Of a DNA stretch of 50,845 bases, positions 33,667 to 42,671 are shown piece after piece (within the stretch, counting starts at the first letter, position 1; the number at the start of each line of letters is the position of its first letter). Made by a program: the position numbers and the translations under genes. Where the stretch lies: contig NZ_FOOH01000029.1 of assembly GCF_900113135.1 (NCBI RefSeq), forward strand, positions 1 through 50,845, given 5' to 3'. A model generated the notes under the pieces. It did no database searches. It was not told the DNA's origin and saw nothing but the letters and a program-made list of their open reading frames with translations. The stretch is from Salegentibacter agarivorans (GTDB lineage Bacteria; Bacteroidota; Bacteroidia; Flavobacteriales; Flavobacteriaceae).

Positions 33667-34917
33667 ATGAAGGTTTTTAAGTTTGGAGGCGCATCGGTAA
33701 AAGATGCGGCAGGAGTAAAAAATGTTCAAAATGTATTAGAGAAAACCGGTAACGGCCCTAAAGTGATCGTGATTTCGGCGATGGGAAAAACCACCAATGC
33801 GCTGGAAATTGTTATTAAAGATTATCTTTTTGAAAAGCAAATTCCCGAAAGCCTACAAGCGGTTGAAGATGCACATTTTGAGATAATAAACGAACTTTTT
33901 GCGGAAATTAAATCCCCGGTTTTCAATAAAATAAATACACTTTTTACTGAACTTAGAAATTTTCTTCAGCATAATAAGTCTGAGCAGTACGACTTTGTTT
34001 ACGACCAGGTAATATGCTATGGTGAGTTGGTTTCTACTACCATAGTTAGTGAATATCTCAATTCCCAAAACATAGCAAATAACTGGCTTGATGCGAGGCA
34101 TCTTGTTAAAACCGATAGTGTTTACCGGGATGCCGGTGTAAATTGGGAAGATACCCACGAAGCAATTCAAACCAATCTAAATATAAGCCAGGTAAATATT
34201 ACGCAGGGCTTTATTGGTTCAGATCCCAATAACTTTACCACCACGCTTGGTAGAGAAGGTAGTGATTATACCGCGGCAATTTTCGCTTATTGCTTAAATG
34301 CTGAAAATGTAACTATTTGGAAGGATGTTCCCGGAGTTTTAAATGCCGATCCTCGAGAATTTCAAAACCCGGAGTTACTTCAGCAAATTTCTTATGAAGA
34401 AGCTATTGAATTAGCATTTTATGGAGCGTCGGTAATTCACCCAAAAACTTTACAACCACTTCAACAAAAAGAAATTCCGCTTTTTGTAAAACCCTTTTTA
34501 AATCCCGAAAGCGAAGGTACCAAAGTTGGAAAAGGGCAACTTATTTTTCCTGAAATTCCTTGTTTTATCGTTAAAAAAGACCTGGTTTTAATTTCACTTT
34601 CCACACTGGATTTTTCCTTTATGGTAGAAGAAAATATCAGTGAGGTTTTCAGGCTTTTTCATCAATATCAAATGAAGGTAGATTTAATTCAAAATTCTGC
34701 GATTAGTTTTTCGGTTTGTGTAGACAATAAATTTAACCTGTTAGAAAAATTAATTCAGCATTTAAAAGCCAGGTTTAAAGTGAGTTTTGTGCCAGGAGTT
34801 TCCCTTTTTACCATTCGGCATTTTAACGATGAAGCGATTAAAAGCCTTGAAAAAGATAAAGAAATACTGCTAAAACAGCTTACCCATAACACGCTTCAAA
34901 TTGTAACCCGAAACTAA
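33667..34917 (+). CDS. lysC: aspartate kinase (monofunctional)
   Basis: Phosphorylates aspartate, the first step to lysine, threonine and methionine. The kinase domain begins with MKVFKFGGASV at residues 1-11; the phosphate and aspartate regions include GFIGSDPNNFTTTLGREGSDYTAA and VIHPKTLQPLQQ. A C-terminal region from about residue 300 forms ACT-like regulatory domains, so feedback inhibition is likely. The 416 residues fit a monofunctional enzyme rather than the fused homoserine dehydrogenase form. It follows the second GNAT gene by 6 bases and is 6 bases from the OlsF-like gene. Confidence 0.95.
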   Translation: MKVFKFGGASVKDAAGVKNVQNVLEKTGNGPKVIVISAMGKTTNALEIVIKDYLFEKQIPESLQAVEDAHFEIINELFAEIKSPVFNKINTLFTELRNFLQHNKSEQYDFVYDQVICYGELVSTTIVSEYLNSQNIANNWLDARHLVKTDSVYRDAGVNWEDTHEAIQTNLNISQVNITQGFIGSDPNNFTTTLGREGSDYTAAIFAYCLNAENVTIWKDVPGVLNADPREFQNPELLQQISYEEAIELAFYGASVIHPKTLQPLQQKEIPLFVKPFLNPESEGTKVGKGQLIFPEIPCFIVKKDLVLISLSTLDFSFMVEENISEVFRLFHQYQMKVDLIQNSAISFSVCVDNKFNLLEKLIQHLKARFKVSFVPGVSLFTIRHFNDEAIKSLEKDKEILLKQLTHNTLQIVTRN

Positions 34918-34923
34918 ATTTAT

Positions 34924-36726
34924 ATGGGAATTGTAAGTGCCAGGGAAGTTGCCAAAGTAATGAACCTCCAAAAACTAGGTCTGTTTGGAACCTCAATAGG
35001 TTGGTTAATTCTTCGAACTACTAAACTTTCCAGGTTAAATAAAGAATACCAGAAAAGAAAAAACTTAAATGGAATTGATTTTATTGATTCAATTTTAGAA
35101 GGTTTTGAAATAGATTTTGAAATTCCCGAGAAAGATTTAAAAAGAATTCCCAAATCTGGTGCATTTATTACCATTTCTAATCATCCTCTTGGCGGAATTG
35201 ATGGAATGATTTTAATGAAATTATTACTACACCAGCGCCCCGATTATAAGGTAATTGCTAATTTTCTTTTGCATCGTTTAGACCCGTTACGGCCTTATAT
35301 TATGCCGGTGAATCCTTTTGAAGACCATAAGGATGCAAAGTCTAGTTTAGGCGGAATTAAAGAAGCGATTTCTCATTTAAAAGAAGGCCACGCCCTGGGT
35401 ATGTTTCCGGCAGGCGAAGTTTCTACCTATAAAGACGAGAAACTTATTGTAGACAAGCCCTGGGAACCTGCTGCAATGAAACTTATTCAAAAGGCAAAAG
35501 TTCCGGTTGTCCCTATTTATTTCCACGCTAAAAATTCTACTTTTTTCTATAAGTTGGCTTCTATGAGCGATATTTTGCGTACCGCCAAACTTCCCAGCGA
35601 AATGCTTACCCAAAAAAGAAGAAAAATTAAGGTGAGAATTGGTAATCCCATTTTGGTAGAAGACCAATTAGAACATTCAAATTTAGAAGCTTTCACTGCA
35701 TTTTTACGTCGGAAAACCTATATGCTGGCCAACGTTTTTGAAAAGAAAAAACTTTTTGAGAAAATACCCAAACACCTAAAACTTCCAAAATCTCCCAAAA
35801 AAATTGCAGCAGAAACGGCGCAGGCACTTATGGAAATAGAGGTAGAAAACTGCCGCCAAATGGACAAGCGGTTACTCTCCAGTAAGAATTACGAAGTTTT
35901 CCTTGCAAAAAAAGAGGTGATTCCGCATATCGTAGCCGAGCTTGGAAGGTTACGGGAAATAACTTTTAGGGCAATTGGTGAAGGCACCAACAATGCTACC
36001 GACCTTGATAAATTTGACGAATATTATTACCACTTGTTTTTATGGGATAATGAAGCCAAAAAGGTAGCCGGTGCTTACCGTATGGGTATGGGAAATGAAA
36101 TTTATGCCCGGCACGGGATTGATGGGTTTTACCTACAGGAATTATTTAGGTTTGAGCCAGAATTGCATAAAATGATGAGCCAGTCTATAGAAATGGGTCG
36201 CGCATTTATCATTAAAGAATATCAGCAAAAACCAATGCCGCTCTTTTTACTTTGGAAAGGGATTGTACATTGTACCCTACGTTTTCCCGAGCATAAATAC
36301 CTTATTGGTGGCGTGAGCATTAGTAATAAATTCTCAAATTTCTCTAAATCTTTAATGATCGAGTTTATGAAATCTCATTATTTCGATCCAAATGTGGCGC
36401 AATATATTAAACCGAAAAAAGAGTTTAAAGTAAAACTAAAAGACGCCGATAAAGATCTTGTTTTTGACGCCAGCGATGCCGATCTCAATAAATTCGATAA
36501 AATTATTGATGAAATTGAGCCAGAAAATATGCGTTTACCGGTTTTAATTAAAAAATACATTAAACAGAATGCAAAAGTAGTAGCCTTTAATGTAGACCCA
36601 CTTTTTAATAATGCGGTAGATGGATTAATGTATATAAAAATTGAAGATTTACCTGAAAGCACCGTAAAGCCGGTGATGGAAGAGTTTCAGAAAGAACTGG
36701 AAGAAAAATTTAATTCAATACATTAA
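34924..36726 (+). CDS. olsF: bifunctional OlsF-like acyltransferase (PlsC domain + OlsB-like domain)
   Basis: The 600 residues are two enzymes in one. Residues about 60-260 form a PlsC-type O-acyltransferase, with NHPLGGID at 86-93 and FPAGEVS at 161-167. The His and Asp of the first motif are separated by five residues instead of the usual four. Residues about 310-590 form a GNAT-like OlsB N-acyltransferase (REITFRAIGEG, then EYYYHLFLWDNEAKKVAGAYRMG). In Serratia and Flavobacterium such fusions make ornithine lipids, or glycine lipids (flavolipin). The product here is not known, though either lipid is plausible. It is cotranscribed with lysC. Confidence 0.88.
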   Translation: MGIVSAREVAKVMNLQKLGLFGTSIGWLILRTTKLSRLNKEYQKRKNLNGIDFIDSILEGFEIDFEIPEKDLKRIPKSGAFITISNHPLGGIDGMILMKLLLHQRPDYKVIANFLLHRLDPLRPYIMPVNPFEDHKDAKSSLGGIKEAISHLKEGHALGMFPAGEVSTYKDEKLIVDKPWEPAAMKLIQKAKVPVVPIYFHAKNSTFFYKLASMSDILRTAKLPSEMLTQKRRKIKVRIGNPILVEDQLEHSNLEAFTAFLRRKTYMLANVFEKKKLFEKIPKHLKLPKSPKKIAAETAQALMEIEVENCRQMDKRLLSSKNYEVFLAKKEVIPHIVAELGRLREITFRAIGEGTNNATDLDKFDEYYYHLFLWDNEAKKVAGAYRMGMGNEIYARHGIDGFYLQELFRFEPELHKMMSQSIEMGRAFIIKEYQQKPMPLFLLWKGIVHCTLRFPEHKYLIGGVSISNKFSNFSKSLMIEFMKSHYFDPNVAQYIKPKKEFKVKLKDADKDLVFDASDADLNKFDKIIDEIEPENMRLPVLIKKYIKQNAKVVAFNVDPLFNNAVDGLMYIKIEDLPESTVKPVMEEFQKELEEKFNSIH

Positions 36727-36814
36727 GCTGTTAATTTCATGTTATTCTGAAGCATTCATTATGAAGGTTTTTAATTCATCCTTATCTTCAAACTGATTAA
36801 AATTTAAAGAAAAA

Positions 36815-37465
36815 ATGGAAAAGATATTGATAGCCGGTTCTACCGGACAAACAGGAAAAAGGGTTATTGAAATTTTAAATAATACCGAAAATTTTAAGCC
36901 AATCGCAATGATTCGTAAAGAGGAACAGAAGCAAATCTTTGACGATATGGATGTTGAAAGCGTGATGGCAGACCTTGAAGGTGATATAGAACACGCTTTT
37001 AAAGGAATTGACCGGGTAATTTTTGCAGCAGGTTCTGGTGGTAGCACCGGCCCTGACAAAACCACGGCGGTAGACCAGGAAGGTGCTAAAAAAATGGTTG
37101 ATGCTGCTAAGAAATTCAACGTAAAAAAATTCATCATGCTTAGCGCGATGGGAACCGATAAGCCGGAAGAAGGTGGAGACCTTGAACATTACCTGAGAGC
37201 CAAAAAAGAAGCCGATGATTATTTAGTAGATAGCGGAATTGTTTATACTATCGTTAGGCCAGGTGCTTTGACTGATGATATGGGGCTTGCCAAGGTAAAA
37301 TTAGACTTAAAACTGAATGAACGTGGAGAAATTTCACGTGATGATGTTGCCTTTTTACTGGTGATGTGCCTTGCCGATCCTTTAGGAAAAAATATGGCAT
37401 TCGAGGCGCTGGAAGGAGAAGAATCTATTAAATCTGCTCTTATTGAATTGAGCCAGAATAATTAA
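36815..37465 (+). CDS. NAD(P)-binding SDR/NmrA-like protein
   Basis: An atypical short-chain dehydrogenase of 216 residues. The N-terminal Rossmann motif is ILIAGSTGQTGKRV (GxxGxxG), and the later segments VIFAAGSGGSTG, KFIMLSAMG and YTIVRPGAL are typical of the NmrA/YtfG-like group. The catalytic Tyr-x-x-x-Lys is not obvious: a LRAKKEAD segment stands where it would be. The substrate is unknown. The gene stands alone and is followed by the long hairpin that contains an interspersed repeat. Confidence 0.9.
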   Translation: MEKILIAGSTGQTGKRVIEILNNTENFKPIAMIRKEEQKQIFDDMDVESVMADLEGDIEHAFKGIDRVIFAAGSGGSTGPDKTTAVDQEGAKKMVDAAKKFNVKKFIMLSAMGTDKPEEGGDLEHYLRAKKEADDYLVDSGIVYTIVRPGALTDDMGLAKVKLDLKLNERGEISRDDVAFLLVMCLADPLGKNMAFEALEGEESIKSALIELSQNN

Positions 37466-37482
37466 TAAAGAGATCAAATTAT

Positions 37483-37584
37483 AAAATGCTGTTTGATAAT
37501 TTCAAATATTAGATCCCCGATCCAAAACCGGGGCAGGCTCTGAAACAAGTTCAGGATGACGTTTAAATTACAAACAGCATTTTT
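37483..37584. terminator. convergent terminator with an interspersed repeat in its loop
   Basis: AAAATGCTGTTTG (37483-37495) and CAAACAGCATTTT (37571-37583) are perfect inverted arms, with T-runs outside, between the convergent SDR and arsenate reductase genes. The 75-base loop holds a palindromic repeat of its own. The arms would form a normal bidirectional terminator if the loop were short. Confidence 0.75.
37511..37561. repeat. interspersed palindromic repeat (ACAAGTTCAGGATGAC type)
   Basis: It contains a CCCCG..CGGGG hairpin, followed by CTGAAACAAGTTCAG, itself a palindrome, and GGATGAC. The same motif recurs at 40367-40387. It resembles repeats found in many Bacteroidota genomes. Confidence 0.75.
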
Positions 37585-37588
37585 TGTT

Positions 37589-38005
37589 TTATAGATTATC
37601 ATTCACAAATTTTTCACACCAGGCTTTAATTTCATTCCTGGTGGTTTTAAAAGTCTTCTGAACTTCTTCTTCAGAACCTTCTACTTTTGAAGGATCTTTA
37701 AAATTCTGATGTAATCTCACTGCATTTTCCGAAGGAATAAACGGGCAATTCTCGTTCGCGTGATCGCAAACGGTAATGATAAAATCAAAATCTATAGCAG
37801 CATATTCATCTACGTGGTTGCTGGTATGGCTAGAAATATCTATTCCATCCTGCTTCATAATGGCTACAGCTTGTTGATTTAACCCATGGGTTTCAATTCC
37901 TGCGCTGTAAATTGTAGCCCTCTCTTTGGCAAAATGCTTTAAATATCCATGCGCCATCTGGCTTCTACAAGAATTTCCGGTACAAAGTACGAGTACGTTC
38001 TTCAT
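37589..38005 (-). CDS. arsC: arsenate reductase (thioredoxin-type, LMW-PTP fold)
   Basis: Start at 38005 (MKNVLVLCTGNSCRS) is the family start; an upstream in-frame Met would add an unrelated tail and overlap the neighbour. The P-loop is CTGNSCR (Cys8 to Arg14), and the later TVCDHANENCPF carries the further Cys residues used in the thioredoxin-coupled relay. It reduces arsenate to arsenite. It lies 10 bases after the DUF6428 gene, so the two form a small operon. No arsenite pump or ArsR gene is next to it. Confidence 0.92.
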   Translation of the reverse strand: MKNVLVLCTGNSCRSQMAHGYLKHFAKERATIYSAGIETHGLNQQAVAIMKQDGIDISSHTSNHVDEYAAIDFDFIITVCDHANENCPFIPSENAVRLHQNFKDPSKVEGSEEEVQKTFKTTRNEIKAWCEKFVNDNL

Positions 38006-38015
38006 ATTAGGTTTT

Positions 38016-38501
38016 TTAGCAGCAACCACCACCGGGTGCACATGCGTTAGCACTTTCCATTGCCGGCTCTGCAACACCGCAGGTTTCTTTCGCCTTGCAA
38101 TCGGTTGGATTTACGTCTAATTTCATTAATAAATTTCCATTTTTAATACTAAAGCCGGTTACGAATAATTGAGCGGTGTGAAAATTTGCATTGCTGTATT
38201 CAAACTTTACCTCAGCGTCTATATCGTACGCTTTCATTTGGCCAACTTTATCTAAAATAGATAAAGCTTTGGAAACTTGCATAAATTCGGTTTTTCCAAT
38301 TTCTTCCGGACTTTCCCATAACTGAATAATAGTTTCGTTCCAGGCATCGGTTCCCGCGCCACAGTCTACCGAGTCTATCTTTAGGTGTTTTACTTCGGTA
38401 ATATGATAATTTGCTCCAACCAATAAGTTGGGTGCGTACTCAAACAACAGGGGTTTTTCCTGATGTTGTCTCAACAAATCGAATAGTTCTGATGTTTTCA
38501 T
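38016..38501 (-). CDS. DUF6428 family protein
   Basis: Start at 38501 (MKTSELFDLLRQHQEKPL) gives a normal N-terminus; the frame is open further, to 38525. The 161 residues end with a Cys-rich tail (ACAPGGGCC) and also contain the TDCKAKETCG segment. It is the kind of protein found beside arsR and arsC in flavobacteria, so a role in arsenic or metalloid stress is plausible but unproved. It is upstream of arsC on the same strand, with a near-palindrome in its promoter region. Confidence 0.75.
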   Translation of the reverse strand: MKTSELFDLLRQHQEKPLLFEYAPNLLVGANYHITEVKHLKIDSVDCGAGTDAWNETIIQLWESPEEIGKTEFMQVSKALSILDKVGQMKAYDIDAEVKFEYSNANFHTAQLFVTGFSIKNGNLLMKLDVNPTDCKAKETCGVAEPAMESANACAPGGGCC

Positions 38502-38518
38502 AATTTTAATATTTGTAT

Positions 38519-38534
38519 ATCGCAATATTACGAT
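38519..38534 (-). promoter_or_regulatory. putative ArsR-type operator upstream of the DUF6428-arsC operon
   Basis: ATCGTAATATTGCGAT on the minus strand is a 16-bp inverted repeat with one mismatched pair, 18 bases upstream of the start at 38501. It is in the position of a repressor site. ArsR-family sites have this sort of size, but the match is by general form only. Confidence 0.4.
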
Positions 38535-38602
38535 TAATAAGAATTAGAAAAAAGAAGAATCAAATATTATTTCTGTTTATACTTAAAAAAGAATGTTTTA
38601 GC

Positions 38603-38989
38603 TTAGAGAAAAGCTTTATCGTTAGGTTCCCAAAGCTCTATTTTATTTCCTTCCAAATCCATAATCCAGCCGAATTTCCCTTCTTCTACTTTTTGAATTT
38701 CATCCATAACTTCTACACCTTCGGCTTTTAAAGTTTCCAGCAATTCTTCAAGGTTTTCCACGCGGTAATTCATCATAAAATCTTTTTCTGAAGGTTTAAA
38801 ATGATTGGTATTTTCTTTAAACGGACTCCATTGAGTAGAACATTTGTTTCCGTTTTCGTCCAGCCACCAAAATGTGCAACCCCATTGGTCTGTATTTAAA
38901 CCAAGGTGCTTGCTGTACCATTCTTTTACCGCATTCGGATCTTTGGTTTTAAAGAAAACTCCACCAATTCCTGTAACCCTTTTATCCAT
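38603..38989 (-). CDS. VOC family (glyoxalase/bleomycin-resistance fold) protein
   Basis: Start at 38989 (MDKRVTGIGGVFFKTKD) is chosen because the 21 residues upstream are not family-like. The roughly 128-residue single VOC domain has FFKTKDPNAVKEWYSKHLGL at the N-terminus and WIMDLEGNKIELWEPND at the C-terminus, with the metal-ligand Glu in the IELWEP motif. The substrate is unknown. The 113-base gap to the next gene suggests a separate unit. Confidence 0.9.
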   Translation of the reverse strand: MDKRVTGIGGVFFKTKDPNAVKEWYSKHLGLNTDQWGCTFWWLDENGNKCSTQWSPFKENTNHFKPSEKDFMMNYRVENLEELLETLKAEGVEVMDEIQKVEEGKFGWIMDLEGNKIELWEPNDKAFL

Positions 38990-39068
38990 TTTTTCTGAAT
39001 TAATTTTCCTGAAAATACGATAATTCGGTAGAAATAATTGCACTACGATCAATTACTAAAACAAGTTA

Positions 39069-39106
39069 CAGATTGCCGCGTCTGCTATCACTTCCTAGCA
39101 ATGACG
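39069..39106. repeat. degenerate half of the GCAATGACG-type interspersed repeat
   Basis: The segment GATTGCCGCGTCTGCTATC followed by GCAATGACG matches one arm of the repeat type seen complete at 14799-14877, but the other arm is missing. It lies between the VOC and dehydrogenase genes. Confidence 0.6.
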
Positions 39107-39122
39107 AAAAATCATAAAGAAT

Positions 39123-39148
39123 CCCACAGGTCTCGGAGTCCTGTGAGG
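39123..39148. terminator. hairpin after the D-2-hydroxyacid dehydrogenase gene
   Basis: CACAGG (39125-39130) and CCTGTG (39140-39145) pair across a 9-base loop. On the minus strand it lies 25 bases after the stop codon and is followed by GATTCTTT, so it can end that transcript. The sequence also resembles a short repeat of flavobacterial intergenic regions. Confidence 0.6.
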
Positions 39149-39172
39149 TTTATTCTAAATATTTAGAAAAAA

Positions 39173-40153
39173 TTACTTTTCTTCTCCTCTTCCGAATTTA
39201 TCTATGATCTTACCGGCGATTACACTGGCCAGGCGCTCGTGAGATTCTAAGGTCCAACCGGCAACGTGGGGGCTCAAAATCACGTTATTCAAAAACATAA
39301 GTTCACGCATAGCATCTGGAATTTGATTTTCTATACTTAACGAAACGTTCTTTTTATTAGAAAAAAGACTTTCAAATGACGCTTTTTCGTATTCCAGAAC
39401 ATCAAGCCCTGCACCAAGTACACGGCCGTCTTTTAAAGCATCTACAAGATCTGCCGTAACTACATTTTTTCCGCGGGCAGTATTTATAAACCAGAACGGT
39501 TTTTTATAAGCATCAATAAATTCTTTATTTACCATTTGGTCAGTCTCGGGCGTCCAGGGCGTATGCAAACTTACTACATCACATTTCTCCCTAAATTCTT
39601 CTAAAGAGACCTGACGGACATTTTCATCGCCTAAACCCTCTTTAATATCGTAACAGATTACCTCAACTTCAAATCCGCGTAATTTTTTAGCAAAAGCCTT
39701 TCCCATATTTCCGTAGCCTACTATTCCCACAGTTTTTCCGTCTAATTCCAAGCCACGGTTTTCTTCACGGTGCCAGAGACCATCGCGTACTTCCCTATCA
39801 GCCTTATTTAACCTATTAAAAAGCGAAAGAAGCATTCCTAAAGTGTGTTCGCCTACAGCGTTTCGGTTTCCTTCAGGTGCAGAAAATAAAGTGATTCCGT
39901 GTGATTCAGCATATTCTACATCAATATTTTCCAGCCCGGCGCCTACCCTTGCGATAAATTTTAAATTTGGTGCGGCGTCAATAAATTCTTTGTCTATAGT
40001 GTATCGACTTCTAATAACGATCCCATCGTAGAGATGTTGATTTTCCAGCGTTTCTTCCCGAGATTGGGTAAAGCCTTCAATATTTTGATGCCCGGCATCT
40101 TGTAATTGTTTGATTAAAGTTGGATGATTGGTATCTGAATGTAAGATAATCAT
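39173..40153 (-). CDS. D-2-hydroxyacid dehydrogenase (phosphoglycerate dehydrogenase-like)
   Basis: The 326 residues have the NAD-binding motif GIVGYGNMGKAFAKKL (GxGxxG) near residue 145, the conserved FINTARGKNVV segment and the catalytic VILSPHVAGWTLES. There is no C-terminal ACT domain, so it is shorter than E. coli SerA (410). It could act as 3-phosphoglycerate dehydrogenase in serine synthesis or on another D-2-hydroxyacid; context does not decide. It is preceded by a 354-base gene-free stretch with repeats. Confidence 0.85.
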   Translation of the reverse strand: MIILHSDTNHPTLIKQLQDAGHQNIEGFTQSREETLENQHLYDGIVIRSRYTIDKEFIDAAPNLKFIARVGAGLENIDVEYAESHGITLFSAPEGNRNAVGEHTLGMLLSLFNRLNKADREVRDGLWHREENRGLELDGKTVGIVGYGNMGKAFAKKLRGFEVEVICYDIKEGLGDENVRQVSLEEFREKCDVVSLHTPWTPETDQMVNKEFIDAYKKPFWFINTARGKNVVTADLVDALKDGRVLGAGLDVLEYEKASFESLFSNKKNVSLSIENQIPDAMRELMFLNNVILSPHVAGWTLESHERLASVIAGKIIDKFGRGEEK

Positions 40154-40507
40154 TGCTCTAAATTGAGTTTTTAATTTTTATATATAACGCCCGCCGGGAT
40201 TAAGCTCAAAACTGGCTTATCCGCATTATAAATAAAATTAAGTTAGAAAAAATGGATTTTGAAATGAAGGCGGTTTCATTTGTTTACTCACTAAGTGAGG
40301 TTTTATGAGGCTGTGTGAAAATTTTACATCAGGCTGAACTTGTTTCAGCTTCTAACATGCTAGATCCTGAAACAAGTTCAGGATGACAATTCAAACAACC
40401 TAATTTAGTTTTCAAATTAATTCCCCAGATTTATTCAAGGGAACTTTCATTACGAAAAACCAAAGTTAAAGAATGATTTTTAAAACTTAAAGCCTGAAGC
40501 CTGTTAG
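40154..40507. other. gene-free 354-base interval with repeats
   Basis: I see no credible gene. It contains a 13-base palindrome CTCACTAAGTGAG (40287-40299) and a complete interspersed repeat (40334-40387). The right part is AT-rich, with no clear hairpin terminator for mgtE. Confidence 0.6.
40334..40387. repeat. interspersed palindromic repeat pair (CTGAACTTGTTTCAG type)
   Basis: CTGAACTTGTTTCAG (40334-40348) and its inverse CTGAAACAAGTTCAG (40367-40381), followed by GGATGAC, form a perfect 15-bp inverted pair. The right arm is shared with the repeat at 37511-37561. Confidence 0.8.
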
Positions 40508-41866
40508 TTAAAAACCAAGTACTAATTTAGAAATATAGAAGAAGAGAAAAATTCCGAAGATATCATTGCTGGTTGTGATAAAAGGACCGGTAGCAATCGC
40601 GGGATCAATACCTTGTTTATTTAAAATAATGGGTACAAAAGTTCCCACCAGTGCGGCCACAATAATTACCGAAAGTAAAGATGCAGCTATGGTAATGCTC
40701 ACCAATTGGTCCTGCCCAACAATTAACCCAAATAAAATAACCAGGATTCCTAATGCAACTCCATTTATTAAACTAAGGCCTACTTCCTTTATTAAACGCT
40801 GTAATAAGCTACCCCGTAAATTATCATTTGCAAGTCCCTGAACAATAATCGCGCTAGATTGTACACCAACATTTCCAGCCATCGCGGCAATTAAAGGAGT
40901 GAAAAAGAATAAAATTGGAAATTGCTCCAGGGCTTCTTCAAACCCTTTCATAATGTAAACACTACCCAAACCTCCAAAAAGTCCAAGAACCAACCAGGGT
41001 AATCGAGCCCTGGTAAGGCGCCATAAACTATCGTCGGCTTCTACAGATTCTGAAATACCGGAAGCCATTTGGTAATCTTTTTCGGCTTCTTCTTTAATAA
41101 AATCTACAATATCATCAATGGTAATTCTTCCCACTAAACGACCCATTTCATCTACCACGGGAATTGCTTCCAGGTCATATTTCTGCATTACCCGGGCCAC
41201 TTCTTCGCCTTCGGTATGCACATTTACATAATCTACCTGCGGAATATAAACATCCTGGATATTCGCGTGACTTGGTGCGGTGAGTAAATCTTTAAGTGAA
41301 AGCCTGCCTTTAAGCTTATTTTTATCGTCTACAACGTAAATAGAATGTACCCTGGTAACATTTTCAGCCTGTTCGCGCATCTCGGTCATACAACCGGTCA
41401 CACTCCAGTTTTCGTTAACTTTTACAAGTTCCTTAGCCATAAGTCCGCCGGCAGAATCTTCATCGTAACGCAGCAGTTCTACAATATTATCAGCGTGTTC
41501 CTCGTCTACGAGTTCGGCAATAACATTTTGCTGACGCTCGGGAGAAAGTTCAGAAATGATATCGGCAGCATCATCGGTATCCATTTCTTCAAGCTCTTCA
41601 GCAATTTCTTTTGCCGAAAGGGTATCAAGAATACGTTCCCGCACGCCTTCTTCCAGCTCCATTAATGCCTCGGCCGTTTTCTGGCTGTCCAGAAGCTTAA
41701 CAATATAAGTAGCTTCTTCTAAAGAAAGTTCAGTTAAAATTTCAGCAATATCAGCGTGGTGCACATCTTCAAGGTGCAATAGCAATTCCTCGTTATTCTG
41801 CTGTTCTATGAGGAATTGTAATTTTTCTATTAACTCACTACTGATTTGAAACTGCATACGGCTCAA
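40508..41866 (-). CDS. mgtE: magnesium transporter MgtE
   Basis: A Mg2+ channel of the MgtE family. An N-terminal helical superhelix domain (residues about 1-130) rich in acidic residues, with [15 protein letters not shown], is followed by two CBS domains at about 135-260 and five transmembrane helices from about 285 to the end. In the membrane part [15 protein letters not shown] is conserved. The 452-residue length is typical. The first Met (41866) overlaps the rsmA 3' end by 29 bases; Met4 at 41857 is an equally likely start. It is last in the serS operon. Confidence 0.96.
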   Translation of the reverse strand: MSRMQFQISSELIEKLQFLIEQQNNEELLLHLEDVHHADIAEILTELSLEEATYIVKLLDSQKTAEALMELEEGVRERILDTLSAKEIAEELEEMDTDDAADIISELSPERQQNVIAELVDEEHADNIVELLRYDEDSAGGLMAKELVKVNENWSVTGCMTEMREQAENVTRVHSIYVVDDKNKLKGRLSLKDLLTAPSHANIQDVYIPQVDYVNVHTEGEEVARVMQKYDLEAIPVVDEMGRLVGRITIDDIVDFIKEEAEKDYQMASGISESVEADDSLWRLTRARLPWLVLGLFGGLGSVYIMKGFEEALEQFPILFFFTPLIAAMAGNVGVQSSAIIVQGLANDNLRGSLLQRLIKEVGLSLINGVALGILVILFGLIVGQDQLVSITIAASLLSVIIVAALVGTFVPIILNKQGIDPAIATGPFITTSNDIFGIFLFFYISKLVLGF

Positions 41867-42668
41867 TTTTAAGGGTCAAATCTATAAAATCCTGATAACC
41901 GAGTTGCTCAGGACGTTTGTCAAATATAGGATCTTCCCTTAAATTATCGGGTAAATTGAAAGTTTTTAAACTATTGCGCATCGTCTTTCTACGCTGCTGA
42001 AACGCTGTTTTTACTACCCTAAAAAATAATTTCTCGTTACAGGGCAGGCTAAAATCTTCTTTTCTTGTTAGACGCAAAACCCCACTCTCTACTTTGGGTG
42101 ACGGGTTAAAGACTGAAGGCGGAACGGTAAATAAATATTCAGCTTCATAAAAAGCCTGAACCAATACCGAGAGAATTCCGTAGGTTTTATTGCCTTCTTT
42201 TTCGCAAATTCGCTTCGCGACTTCCTTTTGAAACATTCCAGAAAACTCAGGAATTTGGTGTTTTAATTCTAAAACTTTAAAAACAATTTGGGTTGAAATA
42301 TTGTAGGGGAAATTACCAATAATCGCAAAAGCTTCGTCCCGAAAAGCAGTTGCTACATCATACTTCAAAAAATCGAATTGATGAATTCTATCTTCCAGTT
42401 GCGGATAATGCTCCTGCAGGTAAGCAACACTTTCGGTATCAATTTCTATTACGTGAACCTCAGCATCCTGTTTTAACAAATATTTGGTGAGAACGCCCAT
42501 TCCGGGGCCAATTTCAAGCACTTTATTGTAACCTTTATAGGTAAGGGTTTCGGCTATTTGCTCAGCAACATTTTCATCGGTTAAAAAATGCTGCCCAAGA
42601 TGCTTTTTTGCCCGTACTTCACCGTCTTCAGATTGTGAAGATCTGGCTCTTTTCTTATATTTTCCCAT
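41838..42668 (-). CDS. rsmA: 16S rRNA (adenine1518-N6/adenine1519-N6)-dimethyltransferase
   Basis: Dimethylates two adenines in helix 45 of 16S rRNA (KsgA). The sequence has [18 protein letters not shown] at the N-terminus, the SAM motif [12 protein letters not shown], and the catalytic [11 protein letters not shown] (NLPY-type, here NFPY) segment. The 276-residue length is normal. It is 3 bases from the DUF4286 gene and overlaps the start of mgtE, so translation is probably coupled. Confidence 0.97.
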   Translation of the reverse strand: MGKYKKRARSSQSEDGEVRAKKHLGQHFLTDENVAEQIAETLTYKGYNKVLEIGPGMGVLTKYLLKQDAEVHVIEIDTESVAYLQEHYPQLEDRIHQFDFLKYDVATAFRDEAFAIIGNFPYNISTQIVFKVLELKHQIPEFSGMFQKEVAKRICEKEGNKTYGILSVLVQAFYEAEYLFTVPPSVFNPSPKVESGVLRLTRKEDFSLPCNEKLFFRVVKTAFQQRRKTMRNSLKTFNLPDNLREDPIFDKRPEQLGYQDFIDLTLKIEPYAVSNQ

Positions 42669-42671
42669 AAA

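Noticed and set aside
33439-34170. Minus-strand frames in the GNAT/lysC region
   Set aside because: They lie opposite conserved coding sequence and do not form a continuous gene.
14799-40387. The palindromic repeats as a CRISPR array
   Set aside because: They are dispersed over 25 kb, differ in sequence, lack regular spacers, and no cas gene is seen.
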